Assembly: GCF_022809775.1 (NCBI RefSeq)
Contig: NZ_CP094380.1
Coordinates: 1,847,001 to 1,911,000, forward strand
Source: Pseudodesulfovibrio tunisiensis
GTDB lineage: Bacteria > Desulfobacterota > Desulfovibrionia > Desulfovibrionales > Desulfovibrionaceae
Length of the DNA: 64,000 bases
Reading direction: 5' to 3'
The translations under genes were made by a program, and so were the position numbers. The stretch's first letter is position 1, and each line of letters begins with the position of its first letter. This document shows, in pieces, positions 24,917 through 33,201 of the stretch. Under the pieces are notes generated by a model. It saw nothing but the letters and a program-made list of their open reading frames with translations, did no database searches and was not told the DNA's origin.

Positions 24917-26287
24917 ATGGCAGGCATAGGTTTCGAGCTGCGAAAGATTCTGGACAGGGACTCCTACCTGAGCGAACTGACCGCCTATCTGTATGCGGCC
25001 ATGGTCTCGTCCGGGCCGTGGCTCATGAGCGTGATCTGCCTGTCCATTCTCGGCCTGTTCCGAGGACCGGGCTTCACCGTGCTGCGCCACGAGGTGTTCC
25101 GATCCACCATCATCTACAACTACTGCTTTTCCCTGATCCTTGTCGGCGTGATTCAGCTCGTGCTCACGCGCTATCTGGCGGACCGCATATACGAGGGCAG
25201 GGAACGCGCCACCCTGAGCGCGTTCTCCACATCCCTGCTCATGGTCTATCTGACCGCGATTCCCATCGGCATCGCCATCTACTGGCGATTCGAGGTCGGG
25301 CCATTCTACAAGCTCTGCGCCGTGCTGCTGTTTCTGGTCATCTGCTCCATCTGGCTGGCCATGATCGCCCTGTCCGCAGTCAAGGATTACCTGCACATCG
25401 TGTATGCATTCGCCACAGGCACGGCATGCAGCATTGCCGGAGCCATGGTCCTGTATCCGCCCTTCGGCCTGACCGGCTACCTCATCGGCTACACGCTGGG
25501 CCAATGCGTGATCTTCTTCTGGATACTCGCCCGGCTCCTTTCGGAATTTCCGCCGGAAAACGTGATCGACATGCAGCTGGTCCGGTACATGGCCAAATAC
25601 TGGGACCTTGCCGCCATCGGATTCGGATTCAACCTCGCCATCTGGATCGACAAGATGGTGTTCTGGTTCGCTCCGGACTCCCGCGTGATCTTTCCATGGT
25701 TCCGCACCCACGATTTCTACGAGGGGCCGATCTTTTTCGCCTATCTGAGCATCGTGCCCACCATGGCCATATTCCTGATGAAGATCGAAACCAAATTCTA
25801 CGAGCATTACCGGGACTACTACGCAAAAATCATGGCCCACAAATCCCTGAAACTGATACTCATGGAAAAGAAAGGCATGATCGAAATGCTGCGGGAAAGC
25901 ATGCGCGAGGTCTTCATCATTCAGGGCGCCATCACCCTGCTCTGCCTGGTGTTCGCCCCGGCGCTGGTGGACCTGGCCCAGCTCATGCCCATGCAGGTTC
26001 CCCTGCTCCGCGTCGGCCTGATCGGCGCATTTCTTCAGGTGCTCCTGTCCATGGCCGTGATCGTGCTCTTCTACTTCGACCAGCGGCGCAAGGTGCTCGT
26101 GGTCACTGCGGTCTTTCTCCTCGGCAATGGCATTCTCAGCTGGATTTCCACGCTCTGGGGCTTCCAGTACTACGGATACGGCTACTGCTACTCCTGCCTC
26201 ATGGCCCTGATCACCGCCTTCTACATGCTCCAAAAAACCGTGGACGATCTCGAATTCATCACGTTTGCGGAACAACCCATAGCCTGA
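24917..26287 (+). CDS. pelG: PelG-type inner-membrane transporter (Wzx/MATE-like)
   Basis: 456 residues with about 12 hydrophobic segments and a start, MAGIGFELRKILDRDSYLSE, that is characteristic of PelG. A soluble stretch around residues 250-330 (FAPDSRVIFPWFRTHDFYEG..., KIETKFYEHYRDYYAK) is also family-like. It probably moves Pel polymer across the inner membrane together with PelD and PelE. Four bases separate it from pelF. Confidence 0.93.
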   Translation: MAGIGFELRKILDRDSYLSELTAYLYAAMVSSGPWLMSVICLSILGLFRGPGFTVLRHEVFRSTIIYNYCFSLILVGVIQLVLTRYLADRIYEGRERATLSAFSTSLLMVYLTAIPIGIAIYWRFEVGPFYKLCAVLLFLVICSIWLAMIALSAVKDYLHIVYAFATGTACSIAGAMVLYPPFGLTGYLIGYTLGQCVIFFWILARLLSEFPPENVIDMQLVRYMAKYWDLAAIGFGFNLAIWIDKMVFWFAPDSRVIFPWFRTHDFYEGPIFFAYLSIVPTMAIFLMKIETKFYEHYRDYYAKIMAHKSLKLILMEKKGMIEMLRESMREVFIIQGAITLLCLVFAPALVDLAQLMPMQVPLLRVGLIGAFLQVLLSMAVIVLFYFDQRRKVLVVTAVFLLGNGILSWISTLWGFQYYGYGYCYSCLMALITAFYMLQKTVDDLEFITFAEQPIA

Positions 26288-26306
26288 CGGCATCGGGAGG
26301 GCGCAC

Positions 26307-27269
26307 ATGCCCGAAAGAACATGCCTTGTTACGGGATGCGCGGGATTCGTGGGTAGTCACCTTGCGGAAAGACTGCTGGCGCTGGGGCACGTCGTTGTGG
26401 GCGTGGACAACTTCTTTTCCGGTCGCCGCCGCAACATGGCAAGCTTCGCGGGCAACCCCGACTTTCATTTCCATGAATGCTCGATCACCGAACCCGATCT
26501 TCTGCCCCGGCTCAGGGACGAGCATCCCAACCTTTCCCAAGTGTACCATCTGGCCGCCATCGTGAGCGTGCCCTATTCCATGGAGCACGAGCAGGAAACC
26601 ATGACCGTGAACTGGGAGGCCACGCGCACCCTGCACGATCAGGCGCGGGAACTCGATTTCGGGAAATTCGTTTTTGCAGGTTCGGCAGCGGAATACGGCG
26701 ATGCCACGGCCCTGCCCCTGAAGGAGGAGCACGCCACGGACGAAACCCGCCAGCTCAGCCCCTACGGCAGGGCAAAATTCCTGTCCTCGCGCCACATTGC
26801 CGAGGGCGGGTTCGGCGCGTCCCTGCGCTGCTTCAACATCTTCGGTCCGCGGCAGGACCCGTCCAGTCCCTATTCGGGCGTGGTTTCCATCTTCATGAAC
26901 CGGAGCATCGCGCACCAGCCGATTCTCATCTACGGAGACGGCACCCAGACCCGGGATTTCGTCTATGTGTCCGATGTGGTGAACGCCTATCTGCTCGCCG
27001 CAGGCATCACGGGCGAGGGACAGCTTTCCGGCATCTACAACGTGGCGCGCGGCGAGGAGACATCCATCGTGGGCATTGCCATGCAGGCTCGCGCCATTGC
27101 CGGATCAACCGCGCCCATCGACTTCACCCTGCCCCGCCCAGGCGACATCCACCGCTCCCTTGCGGACATATCCCGCCTCCGCGCCCACGGCTATGCCCCG
27201 CAGGTGGAAATCAACCACGGCCTCAGGCAGACCATGGCGGAACTGCAAAGGGAAGCGGAGGAAAAATAG
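26307..27269 (+). CDS. NAD-dependent sugar-nucleotide epimerase (PelX-like)
   Basis: 320 residues, extended SDR. NAD-binding TGCAGFVGSHLAE at residues 9-21; catalytic Ser in FAGSAAEYG; catalytic YGRAK near residue 152; GDGTQTRDFVYVSDV near 210. These fit a UDP-hexose or UDP-HexNAc 4-epimerase. A UDP-GlcNAc C4-epimerase called PelX accompanies some Pel loci, and this gene ends the operon 20 bp after pelG. Whether it makes UDP-GalNAc is inference. Confidence 0.85.
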   Translation: MPERTCLVTGCAGFVGSHLAERLLALGHVVVGVDNFFSGRRRNMASFAGNPDFHFHECSITEPDLLPRLRDEHPNLSQVYHLAAIVSVPYSMEHEQETMTVNWEATRTLHDQARELDFGKFVFAGSAAEYGDATALPLKEEHATDETRQLSPYGRAKFLSSRHIAEGGFGASLRCFNIFGPRQDPSSPYSGVVSIFMNRSIAHQPILIYGDGTQTRDFVYVSDVVNAYLLAAGITGEGQLSGIYNVARGEETSIVGIAMQARAIAGSTAPIDFTLPRPGDIHRSLADISRLRAHGYAPQVEINHGLRQTMAELQREAEEK

Positions 27270-27327
27270 AATCCGGCAGAAAACAGGGAAAGGGCCAGCC
27301 ACAACACCGGGAAAAAGATTTCCAAAA

Positions 27328-27346
27328 GACGATCCTTGAAATCGTC
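27328..27346 (-). terminator. Weak terminator for the minus-strand small ORF
   Basis: GACGAT/ATCGTC stem (27328-27333, 27341-27346) around a 7-base loop, followed on the minus strand by TTTTGG. It faces the small membrane-protein gene at 27450. No equally clear terminator for the pel operon was found. Confidence 0.35.
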
Positions 27347-27449
27347 ATGACTACGGATACGAAAAAAATGTGCACAGCATATTTTCGGACGATCTGTAAC
27401 ATTGAGAGTCCCTTTCACCAACATCATGCAAAAAGCATCATACTTTCAT

Positions 27450-27758
27450 CTAATTCACTGAAAGTATCAGCATAACAAGCAAAATGCTGATGGCTTCACA
27501 GGTGTTCAAATTCCGAACATGAAAAATTCGAGAAATAAGACGCTCCCAAAAGGATTTTATTATCCATACGCCTATTGCTGATGACACAACAAACAATATG
27601 ATAATAGCCATCATACTCATCGCAAATTCAGACTCGAACATTTTGTCTATGACAATGCCACTCTCATCTTTGTATTCCAGCAGTGATTTAGCAGATTGAA
27701 AAAGAAAAAACACACCAAAAAGGATAGTATTGTACCCGTTTGTTATTTTTTTATCCAT
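27450..27758 (-). CDS. Small membrane protein in an AT-rich island
   Basis: 102 residues with three hydrophobic segments (about 11-24, 46-68, 88-101). No family recognised. Base composition drops sharply in AT content terms compared with the neighbouring pel genes, suggesting transfer. It lies on the same strand and downstream of a short RHS-type protein, where immunity proteins commonly occur. Coding status is moderately supported because the reading frame gives coherent membrane helices and spans the island. Confidence 0.45.
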   Translation of the reverse strand: MDKKITNGYNTILFGVFFLFQSAKSLLEYKDESGIVIDKMFESEFAMSMMAIIILFVVSSAIGVWIIKSFWERLISRIFHVRNLNTCEAISILLVMLILSVN

Positions 27759-28287
27759 ATATATTTCCCAGCTCCCAATCCATTACTATAGTAAAAAATA
27801 TTGCTACCATTAAAAATGGCTATAAGCTTGCATTTTTACTTTTATTGGTGCGTGACGACACGGATGTTTGAAAAAACTGGCGAGATGAGCTGAATCCAAC
27901 GGCTCATCCAGATCCTTTTCATTCGTCTATTTTTTCATCATGCTTCTTTGTACGCCGAATAGACCATGCAAAATGCACAATTGACAAACCAATAGCTGCA
28001 TATATGTAAGCTACCCATTCAAAGGTTGCCCACTGTAACTAAAATCTCGGGGCACAATCATACCTATTCCATGAGCCGACATAATAACGGCCATGAAAAT
28101 TTCACACGCTTTTACTCTCACATTATTTCCCGAAATCTTCTTTGTAGCAGTCATAGCCACTTCTGGCAGCGGCGCCAGCAACTCCCGCCCGAGTCATGGG
28201 TGCCAGGCCCTTATCAAACGCTGCTCATGTTTCCCAACAAATATCGCGCGGTTCACAAACAAATCCAAAGACATTAATTCAAGAACA
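27759..28287 (-). other. AT-rich stretch with broken small ORFs, no intact gene
   Basis: On the minus strand an ORF from ATG 28154 (MTATKKISGNNVRVKACE...) closes at 28011, and the frame shifted by one base then continues as EWVAYIYAAIGLSIVHFAW to a stop at 27919, together resembling one broken membrane protein. Just upstream another frame reads GLAPMTRAGVAGAAARSG, ending at 28123. These look like decayed displaced toxin or immunity segments. I see no RNA gene. Confidence 0.35.
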
Positions 28288-28482
28288 TTACTGCTCACTC
28301 ATTTTCTCCACAGGCTTCTTCCTGAAGAACAACCACAAAGCTCCTATTGCAGCAGGAAGAGTCGAAGAAACAGTTGAAAAAACAAAGCTCTCTACTGTAT
28401 GCCTTTCCAATATATCATAACATAGAGAAAAAATGGCAACTATTCCCAAAGCAATTCCTCTTTGCCTGTTTGTCTTAAGCAC
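28288..28482 (-). CDS. Two-helix membrane protein, candidate immunity protein
   Basis: 64 residues with two hydrophobic segments (about 10-22 and 33-53), a basic start (MLKTNRQRG) and a charged end. It starts 41 bp after the stop of the RHS-type gene on the same strand. The toxin tail of that gene is Gly-zipper-rich and hydrophobic, so a membrane-located immunity partner would be expected. The role is inferred from position only. Confidence 0.5.
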   Translation of the reverse strand: MLKTNRQRGIALGIVAIFSLCYDILERHTVESFVFSTVSSTLPAAIGALWLFFRKKPVEKMSEQ

Positions 28483-28523
28483 AACACCCTCTCTGTTCCA
28501 CTAATATCATTTTCAACTCTTTC

Positions 28524-29696
28524 CTATGGCACCAGAGAATTCAGCATATGTAAAACATCCTTTTGTGAAGGCGACAGACTTGATTTGTCGATACCTTCAG
28601 CCAGCACACCATCGACCAAGCCTTTCCCAAAGCCCGTAACGGTACCAACAGTTCCGCCGACAAGCGTTCCGGCTCCGGGTACTACACTGCCAATGCCTGC
28701 CCCCAACAGTCCTCCGCTCGCCGCCCCCACAGCTCCGCCCTTCAAGATATTTTTCAACGAACCAATGCGGTCTTCATTGTCATGCTCCGCATCAAACAAC
28801 CCGCTCGGGTCCACGCCGTTTACCGGGTCATCCAGACAATACCCGTACCAGTCCGGGTCGCCACCCGCGTTTCCAATGGGATCGGGCGCGGTCCAGCGGC
28901 CCGTGAAGGTATCGTAGTCGCGCCAGCCGAAGCGGACAAAGCCAAGCTCCCGATCGTGGAGCCCACCGGCGAAGCCGATGGGGATACGCAATGACGTGTT
29001 GGTATCCTTGATTATTCCTCCAAACGGGTCGTACAGGATTTCCTGTATCACCCTGCCGTCAACATTGGCAACAACCCGCAGACTGCCGACCTGATCATAA
29101 TGGAGATGAAACTCGGCCCCGTCCTCACGCTGCATGGCATGCGGCGTGCGTTCGCCTTCATCATAAAGAAAACGATAGCCGAATTCACCGTCATGGAATC
29201 CGGCCAGACGCAGAAAATCAAGCCATGAACAGGACTCGACCACAACGCCGTTGCGACGCTTGCAACTCCGCCGTCCCTGCGCGTCATGATCAAACTCCAG
29301 CACAATCCTGTCGTTCGGCAACTCCACCTTGAGAAGCCGATAGTCCGGGGCATAGATATAAAGCGCAAATCGCCCGCCGGAATTCCAGATGGCGCGGAAT
29401 CCCGAACGGTCATGCGTGTAGCTGTTGTTGCCAGCCCGAGTCAGCCGATTGTCCGGCGTGTAGGCGTAATCCCGCATGTTCGGCCCCACTGTCAGAGGGA
29501 AATGATCGCGCGCCCGGCGCCCCTCGCGGTCATACCAGCACTGGCAGACGACCTTGCCATCCAGACGGGCCTTGGTCAGTCGCCCGGCCTTGTCGTAATC
29601 ATATGCCCATTCGACAGAATTTCCGGCAACGGTTTCCCGCTTCCCGACAATTCTGCCCGTCCGGTCCGAACACGTTTCGCAACTGTAGGGGTTCAT
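28524..29696 (-). CDS. Short RHS-repeat protein with a Gly-zipper C-terminal tail
   Basis: 390 residues after AAGGAGG. The YD/RHS repeats are visible (YDYDKAGRLTKARLDG, YTPDNRLTRAGNNSYTHD, YDQVGSLRVVANVDG, ILYDPFGGIIKDTN) and the RHS core ends at DPVNGVDPSGLFD (near residue 290-302). The last 90 residues are variable-region material: a Gly/Ala-rich stretch (GGAVGAASGGLLGAGIGS...) with zipper spacing and an acidic/Leu end. RHS proteins usually exceed 1000 residues, so this is an orphan or N-terminally truncated module, without a signal peptide. The tail may be a membrane-disrupting toxin; inference. Confidence 0.8.
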   Translation of the reverse strand: MNPYSCETCSDRTGRIVGKRETVAGNSVEWAYDYDKAGRLTKARLDGKVVCQCWYDREGRRARDHFPLTVGPNMRDYAYTPDNRLTRAGNNSYTHDRSGFRAIWNSGGRFALYIYAPDYRLLKVELPNDRIVLEFDHDAQGRRSCKRRNGVVVESCSWLDFLRLAGFHDGEFGYRFLYDEGERTPHAMQREDGAEFHLHYDQVGSLRVVANVDGRVIQEILYDPFGGIIKDTNTSLRIPIGFAGGLHDRELGFVRFGWRDYDTFTGRWTAPDPIGNAGGDPDWYGYCLDDPVNGVDPSGLFDAEHDNEDRIGSLKNILKGGAVGAASGGLLGAGIGSVVPGAGTLVGGTVGTVTGFGKGLVDGVLAEGIDKSSLSPSQKDVLHMLNSLVP

Positions 29697-29924
29697 GCTT
29701 TCCTCCTTGAATGGTCATGGAAATGAATTCGAACCACCATACCCCGGGATTTCGCTCCGGACGGCCAGCGGGCGAAACAGGGATCAAAGGAAAACAGCAA
29801 GGAGGATTGACGCGGACTGGAAAAGGAAGGAATGAAAAACGGAAACCAGTTGCAAGGATGTCGGATTCGAAAGGATGACACCCCATTTGCCACAAGTTCA
29901 ACGGGATCGCGTCAGGAGGCCCCC

Positions 29925-30374
29925 ATGAAATTCGTTCACACAAACATCGTGGCCAGAGATTGGAAGCGGCTGGCAGATTTCTATCAGGAAGCTCTGGGCT
30001 GCACCCCGGCCTCGCCGGAACGCAATCTCCAAGGAGAATGGATCGACGCCGTAACCGGCTTGAAGGGCACGCACATAGTCGGCATGCACCTGCGCCTGCC
30101 GGGCTGGGGCGACAGCGGCCCGACTCTGGAGATATTCCAGTACAACCAAAGCCCGGAACGACCACCCGTCGCCACGAACAATCCCGGCTTCGGGCACATC
30201 GCCTTTCTGGTGGAAGACGTCAGCAAGACCGCCGCAACCTTCATGGCCCACGGCGGCTCCCCCGTGGGCGAGCTCATCTCGCAGAAATACCCGGACGGTC
30301 GCGTCCTCACAGTCCAATATCTCGCCGACCCCGAAGGAAACATCGTGGAACTGCAAAGTTGGGAGGACAAGTAG
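29925..30374 (+). CDS. VOC-family (glyoxalase/bleomycin-resistance fold) protein
   Basis: 149 residues from ATG 29925, seven bases after AGGAGG; a longer reading lacks a site. Two beta-alpha-beta-beta-beta modules: MKFVHTNIVARDWKRLADFYQEALG and FGHIAFLVEDVSKTAATFMAHGG, with LADPEGNIVELQSW at the end. Metal-ligand candidates are His5, a Glu in LEIFQY, His in GHIAF and Glu in NIVELQ. Substrate unknown. It stands alone and ends at a shared terminator. Confidence 0.88.
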   Translation: MKFVHTNIVARDWKRLADFYQEALGCTPASPERNLQGEWIDAVTGLKGTHIVGMHLRLPGWGDSGPTLEIFQYNQSPERPPVATNNPGFGHIAFLVEDVSKTAATFMAHGGSPVGELISQKYPDGRVLTVQYLADPEGNIVELQSWEDK

Positions 30375-30395
30375 AGGCTGTCACGCAGATTAAAA

Positions 30396-30432
30396 GACAA
30401 AAAGCGGGCTGCATCTCTTGATGCAGCCCGCT
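30396..30432. terminator. Bidirectional terminator between VOC gene and amidase gene
   Basis: AGCGGGCTGCATC (30403-30415), loop TCTT, GATGCAGCCCGCT (30420-30432), with an A-rich flank giving a T-run on the minus strand. A closely similar hairpin ends the tRNA operon at 31877-31908. Confidence 0.85.
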
Positions 30433-30455
30433 CGGTCTACGTAGCTTCCCGAATA

Positions 30456-31574
30456 CTAGCGGGGAGTGACGTCCTCAATATCCTGAGCCTTTTCCCGATC
30501 CAACGGAAAGCGCTGAAATCCCTTTCCGGTTGGCGCAAAATCGACCTTCTTCAGATCGACCATGCGCACTTTGCGGTTATGCTGCGTATGATAGTAGAGT
30601 TTGAGATTTCTCGTGTCCGCCGCCGTTGTCCACAAGGTCGCACTCCGCATCCCCTTCAGCAGATTCGGGTCGGCATTCGCACCTTCGGCAGACCCCACCG
30701 GCAGGTTGAAATTGTCGAGAACGCGGAAGACCTCATACACGGTCTCGTCGCCATCCTTCGTTTTTCTCGCGGTCTGCGAATAGGCCACAGCCCGAACGAA
30801 TCGGGAAGGGGGGGTATAGTCACCCGGAATTCCCAGCAAACCGCTTCCTCCGCCGACAGGAGAGAAATCAAGGTCCTCGATCTTTTTGGTGGGCAAGGCC
30901 ACTGCGGACAGATTGATGTAATTGCGAAGATTGGTCATATGCCAGTCGAAGGATGGTGAATTGGTCAACACCCGCAAATGGTTGTCGAAAACAGTCAACT
31001 CACCTTCAAGATACTGGACGACGATGGCCTTTCCGCTCTTGTCGACGATGGTGAAATGTACCGGAGGCGGTCCGCCGAGTGCAGGCTCGGGAATGGGCAC
31101 AACCCGAATTTTCTCAAGCCCTTCACGCACTTCATCGACCGAGGCGAACATGGTCAGCACATAATTGGGCAAATCCAGAGCCCCCATGGAAACGTCAGCC
31201 CGAGCCGGGTCATAGGCTTGAAACTCGGCAAAACCCGGCAGGTACAACTCGCCAAGCACCAGACCTTTCTCGTTCATTCCGTCGGAAAGGAAATCCTTTT
31301 CAAGCGCGTCCAATCCGACGACACCATACTTTGCCTTCCACCGCAGTCCGGGCTTCCCATCCGGGGTATGCCCGGTGAACTCGCATCCGCGCGGAACAAT
31401 GACCAGACGGGATTTCAGGTCGAATGTCCCCCACTCCATGGTTCTGCCATACACCTCCGCCCCGTCTTCAGCCTTCAGCACAATGCTCGTGCATGCCGAT
31501 GCGTTGACCGGCATCAGGACAGCGGCCCATGTCAGCACAAGGCAAACGGCCGCCCAAAGCTTCATAGTGTTCAT
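30456..31574 (-). CDS. Secreted linear-amide C-N hydrolase (choloylglycine hydrolase / penicillin acylase family)
   Basis: 372 residues from ATG 31574 (GGAGG six bases upstream; ATG 31580 is too close). The signal peptide ends at ASA and exposes Cys28, which is the N-terminal nucleophile of this Ntn-hydrolase family (ACTSIVLKAEDG). Other family features: YGRTMEWG, DGMNEKGLVLGELYLPG, PPVHFTIVDKSGKAIVVQY, VLTNSPSFDWHMTNLRNY, with the late Asn and Arg of the active site likely in these stretches. The enzyme acts in the periplasm or outside on N-acyl compounds such as acyl-homoserine lactones, penicillin V or bile amides; which one is unknown. Confidence 0.9.
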   Translation of the reverse strand: MNTMKLWAAVCLVLTWAAVLMPVNASACTSIVLKAEDGAEVYGRTMEWGTFDLKSRLVIVPRGCEFTGHTPDGKPGLRWKAKYGVVGLDALEKDFLSDGMNEKGLVLGELYLPGFAEFQAYDPARADVSMGALDLPNYVLTMFASVDEVREGLEKIRVVPIPEPALGGPPPVHFTIVDKSGKAIVVQYLEGELTVFDNHLRVLTNSPSFDWHMTNLRNYINLSAVALPTKKIEDLDFSPVGGGSGLLGIPGDYTPPSRFVRAVAYSQTARKTKDGDETVYEVFRVLDNFNLPVGSAEGANADPNLLKGMRSATLWTTAADTRNLKLYYHTQHNRKVRMVDLKKVDFAPTGKGFQRFPLDREKAQDIEDVTPR

Positions 31575-31599
31575 GAACATCCTCCATATTATTGCGTTC

Positions 31600-31619
31600 G
31601 ACTCAGAATATTCGGAGTC
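31600..31619. promoter_or_regulatory. 20-bp palindrome upstream of the amidase gene
   Basis: GACTCAGAATATTCGGAGTC, symmetric except one position, 26 bp before the start. Length and symmetry suit a dimeric repressor site. The regulator is not in sight. Confidence 0.4.
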
Positions 31620-31876
31620 AAAATAAGCGATATACGATATGAAAATTCGTTACAACACAAACCGGAAGACGGATTGCCCAAGGAGTGTGCCAAAAAGGAA
31701 ACGGCATGGAGGATTGTTCGAATTCCCAATCCCACCTTCAGCTGCTTGCGATCCAAGCCGGACGAAAGGACATTGAAAATATTTTCTCGGAATCGTCACA
31801 GAGACATCGGAGGAGCGAGTTGAGCCCTGTCGGGCGATGGGAAAATTCAAAGGGGGGGGGGTAGCAAACAAAAAAA
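31620..31876. other. Intergenic stretch with an 11-G run
   Basis: Between the amidase gene and the tRNA cluster. It holds a run of 11 G residues (31851-31861), the only one of this length in the window, and otherwise nothing I can recognise. Reading frames on either strand do not look coding. Confidence 0.5.
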
Positions 31877-31908
31877 ACGGGCTGCATCCTGCGATGCAGC
31901 CCGTTTTG
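31877..31908 (-). terminator. Terminator of the tRNA operon
   Basis: Stem ACGGGCTGCATC/GATGCAGCCCGT around a short loop, followed on the minus strand by eight T residues (complement of the A-run at 31870-31877). Confidence 0.85.
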
Positions 31909-31915
31909 ATTTCCG

Positions 31916-31991
31916 TGGCGTCCCCAAGGGGGTTTGAACCCCTGTTGCCGGCGTGAGAGGCCGGAGTCCTGGACCACTAGACGATGGGGAC
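31916..31991 (-). tRNA. tRNA-Glu (anticodon CUC)
   Basis: 76 nt with encoded CCA. Acceptor GTCCCCA/TGGGGAC, anticodon stem CCGGC/GCCGG with loop CTCTCAC giving anticodon CTC, T-arm GGGGTTCAAACCCC. Third gene of a Gln-Glu-Glu operon. Confidence 0.95.
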
Positions 31992-32045
31992 CCGTATGTA
32001 AAAAAAAGGCAGCCGGTCTGGCTGGCTGCCTCTGAGAAATCAACC

Positions 32046-32123
32046 TGGCGTCCCCAAGGGGATTTGAACCCCTGTTAACGGCGTGAAAGGCCGTCGTCCT
32101 GGACCAGGCTAGACGATGGGGAC
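32046..32123 (-). tRNA. tRNA-Glu (anticodon UUC)
   Basis: 78 nt with encoded CCA. Acceptor GTCCCCA/TGGGGAC, anticodon stem ACGGC/GCCGT, loop CTTTCAC giving TTC, T-arm GGGGTTCAAATCCCC. Slightly longer D-arm than the other Glu tRNA. Confidence 0.95.
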
Positions 32124-32130
32124 ATTTGGT

Positions 32131-32205
32131 TGGCTGGGCTGCAAGGACTCGAACCTTGATTAACGGAGCCAGAACCCGTCGTCCTGCCAATTGAACGACA
32201 GCCCA
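32131..32205 (-). tRNA. tRNA-Gln (anticodon CUG)
   Basis: 75 nt with encoded CCA. Acceptor TGGGCTG/CAGCCCA, anticodon loop TTCTGGC giving CTG, T-arm CAAGGTTCGAGTCCTTG. First gene of the tRNA operon. Confidence 0.95.
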
Positions 32206-32218
32206 GCAGCGAGAGGAA

Positions 32219-32247
32219 GATTTATTGGACCTCGGTCCGAAAGTCAA
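32219..32247 (-). promoter_or_regulatory. Promoter of the tRNA operon
   Basis: Minus-strand TTGACT (32242-32247), 17-base spacer, TAAATC (32219-32224), ending 13 bp before tRNA-Gln. The promoter lies just behind the stop of the Rho-N-like gene. Confidence 0.75.
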
Positions 32248-32266
32248 CCTCTTTTTTCAACTTTTT

Positions 32267-32617
32267 TTACACGGCGTTGGCGAGACGGCGAGTGCGCTTC
32301 TTCAGCTTGTTGATCTGACGGCGCACGCGATCCCGGGAAGCACGGTCCTCAGCCTCGCCCTTCTTGGCGCGCAGCTCACGAATCTGGCGCTTGATGGCGA
32401 AGATCTGATCCTTGTACATGGAAACCGAACCCTCTTCCTCGATGCCGAACAGTTCCTTGATGGCGGCGACCAGCTCTTCCTTGGACTTGGAAGAGGCGCC
32501 GGTGATCATGGGCAGCTTGGCCACGCACAGGGCGCGAAGCTCTTTGGCGGTCATCTTGTCGAGGGGCTTGGTCAGACCGAGCTCGTCAAAGGAAATTTCC
32601 TTAACTTCTTCACTCAT
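32267..32617 (-). CDS. Rho N-terminal/SAP-like domain protein with basic coiled coil
   Basis: 116 residues. Residues about 17-58 (KPLDKMTAKELRALCVAKLP, SKEELVAAIKELFGI) look like the helical SAP-like domain at the start of Rho. From about 65 the chain is a basic coiled coil (QIFAIKRQIRELRAKKGEAE... RRQINKLKKRTRRLA). Both parts suggest nucleic-acid binding in the cytoplasm. It lies directly behind the DciA-like gene and ahead of the tRNA operon, all on the minus strand. No established function. Confidence 0.75.
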   Translation of the reverse strand: MSEEVKEISFDELGLTKPLDKMTAKELRALCVAKLPMITGASSKSKEELVAAIKELFGIEEEGSVSMYKDQIFAIKRQIRELRAKKGEAEDRASRDRVRRQINKLKKRTRRLANAV

Positions 32618-32652
32618 GGTTTTTTCTCCTTACAGCACTCTCAGGCAAAAAA

Positions 32653-33141
32653 TTATTCATCACTGAAGACCCGCTGGTACGCCCTGTAGCATTTTCCCAC
32701 TGGCGAGTCGGGGTCCAGCTTGTCGCTTATCTTGCCCAAATTTTTAGGCTTTTGTGGTTTTGGAGAGCCAGTCACCGGCTTCGGCGATTTTTGCTCGTCC
32801 AAAGGAATTCTGCCGTTTAGCAGCTCGAATACCACTTTGTCAAAGACTTCCTGCCCCAAAAATTCATTGATCCGGTGCAGGATCATGGGGCCAAGAAACT
32901 GTGCTTCCTGCATGACCATGGGGTCCTCCGCAGCAAGAATGAGCTTCCTGCCCCGATGCCCGAGAGGTCGGGCCATGGCGGCCATTTCCCCCATGATCTC
33001 GTCCCAGGCGCGCCACAGCCGCACAAGCCGCATGCCTCCGGAAGTATCCTTTCGGGCAAGAAAACCGGACACGGCTCGGCCAACCCTGACGGGCCGCCCC
33101 ACCCTTCCGGGTCGATCAAAGGAACGTCTGTATCGCGCCAT
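32653..33141 (-). CDS. DUF721/DciA-family protein
   Basis: 162 residues. The DUF721 core is visible at about 38-105: VRLWRAWDEIMGEMAAMARP, RGRKLILAAEDPMVMQEAQF, ILHRINEFLG, then VVFELL. The rest is a Pro/Lys-rich linker and a short C-terminal helix (VGKCYRAYQRVFSDE). Some DUF721 proteins (DciA) load the replicative helicase DnaB. Whether this one does so is an inference from family only; the core domain is normally at the N-terminus as here. Confidence 0.75.
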   Translation of the reverse strand: MARYRRSFDRPGRVGRPVRVGRAVSGFLARKDTSGGMRLVRLWRAWDEIMGEMAAMARPLGHRGRKLILAAEDPMVMQEAQFLGPMILHRINEFLGQEVFDKVVFELLNGRIPLDEQKSPKPVTGSPKPQKPKNLGKISDKLDPDSPVGKCYRAYQRVFSDE

Positions 33142-33201
33142 GAGCCTCCCTGTATATTACATCATTCCGCGGGACAAGAAATTCATGAACGAAAGGCCGC
33201 C

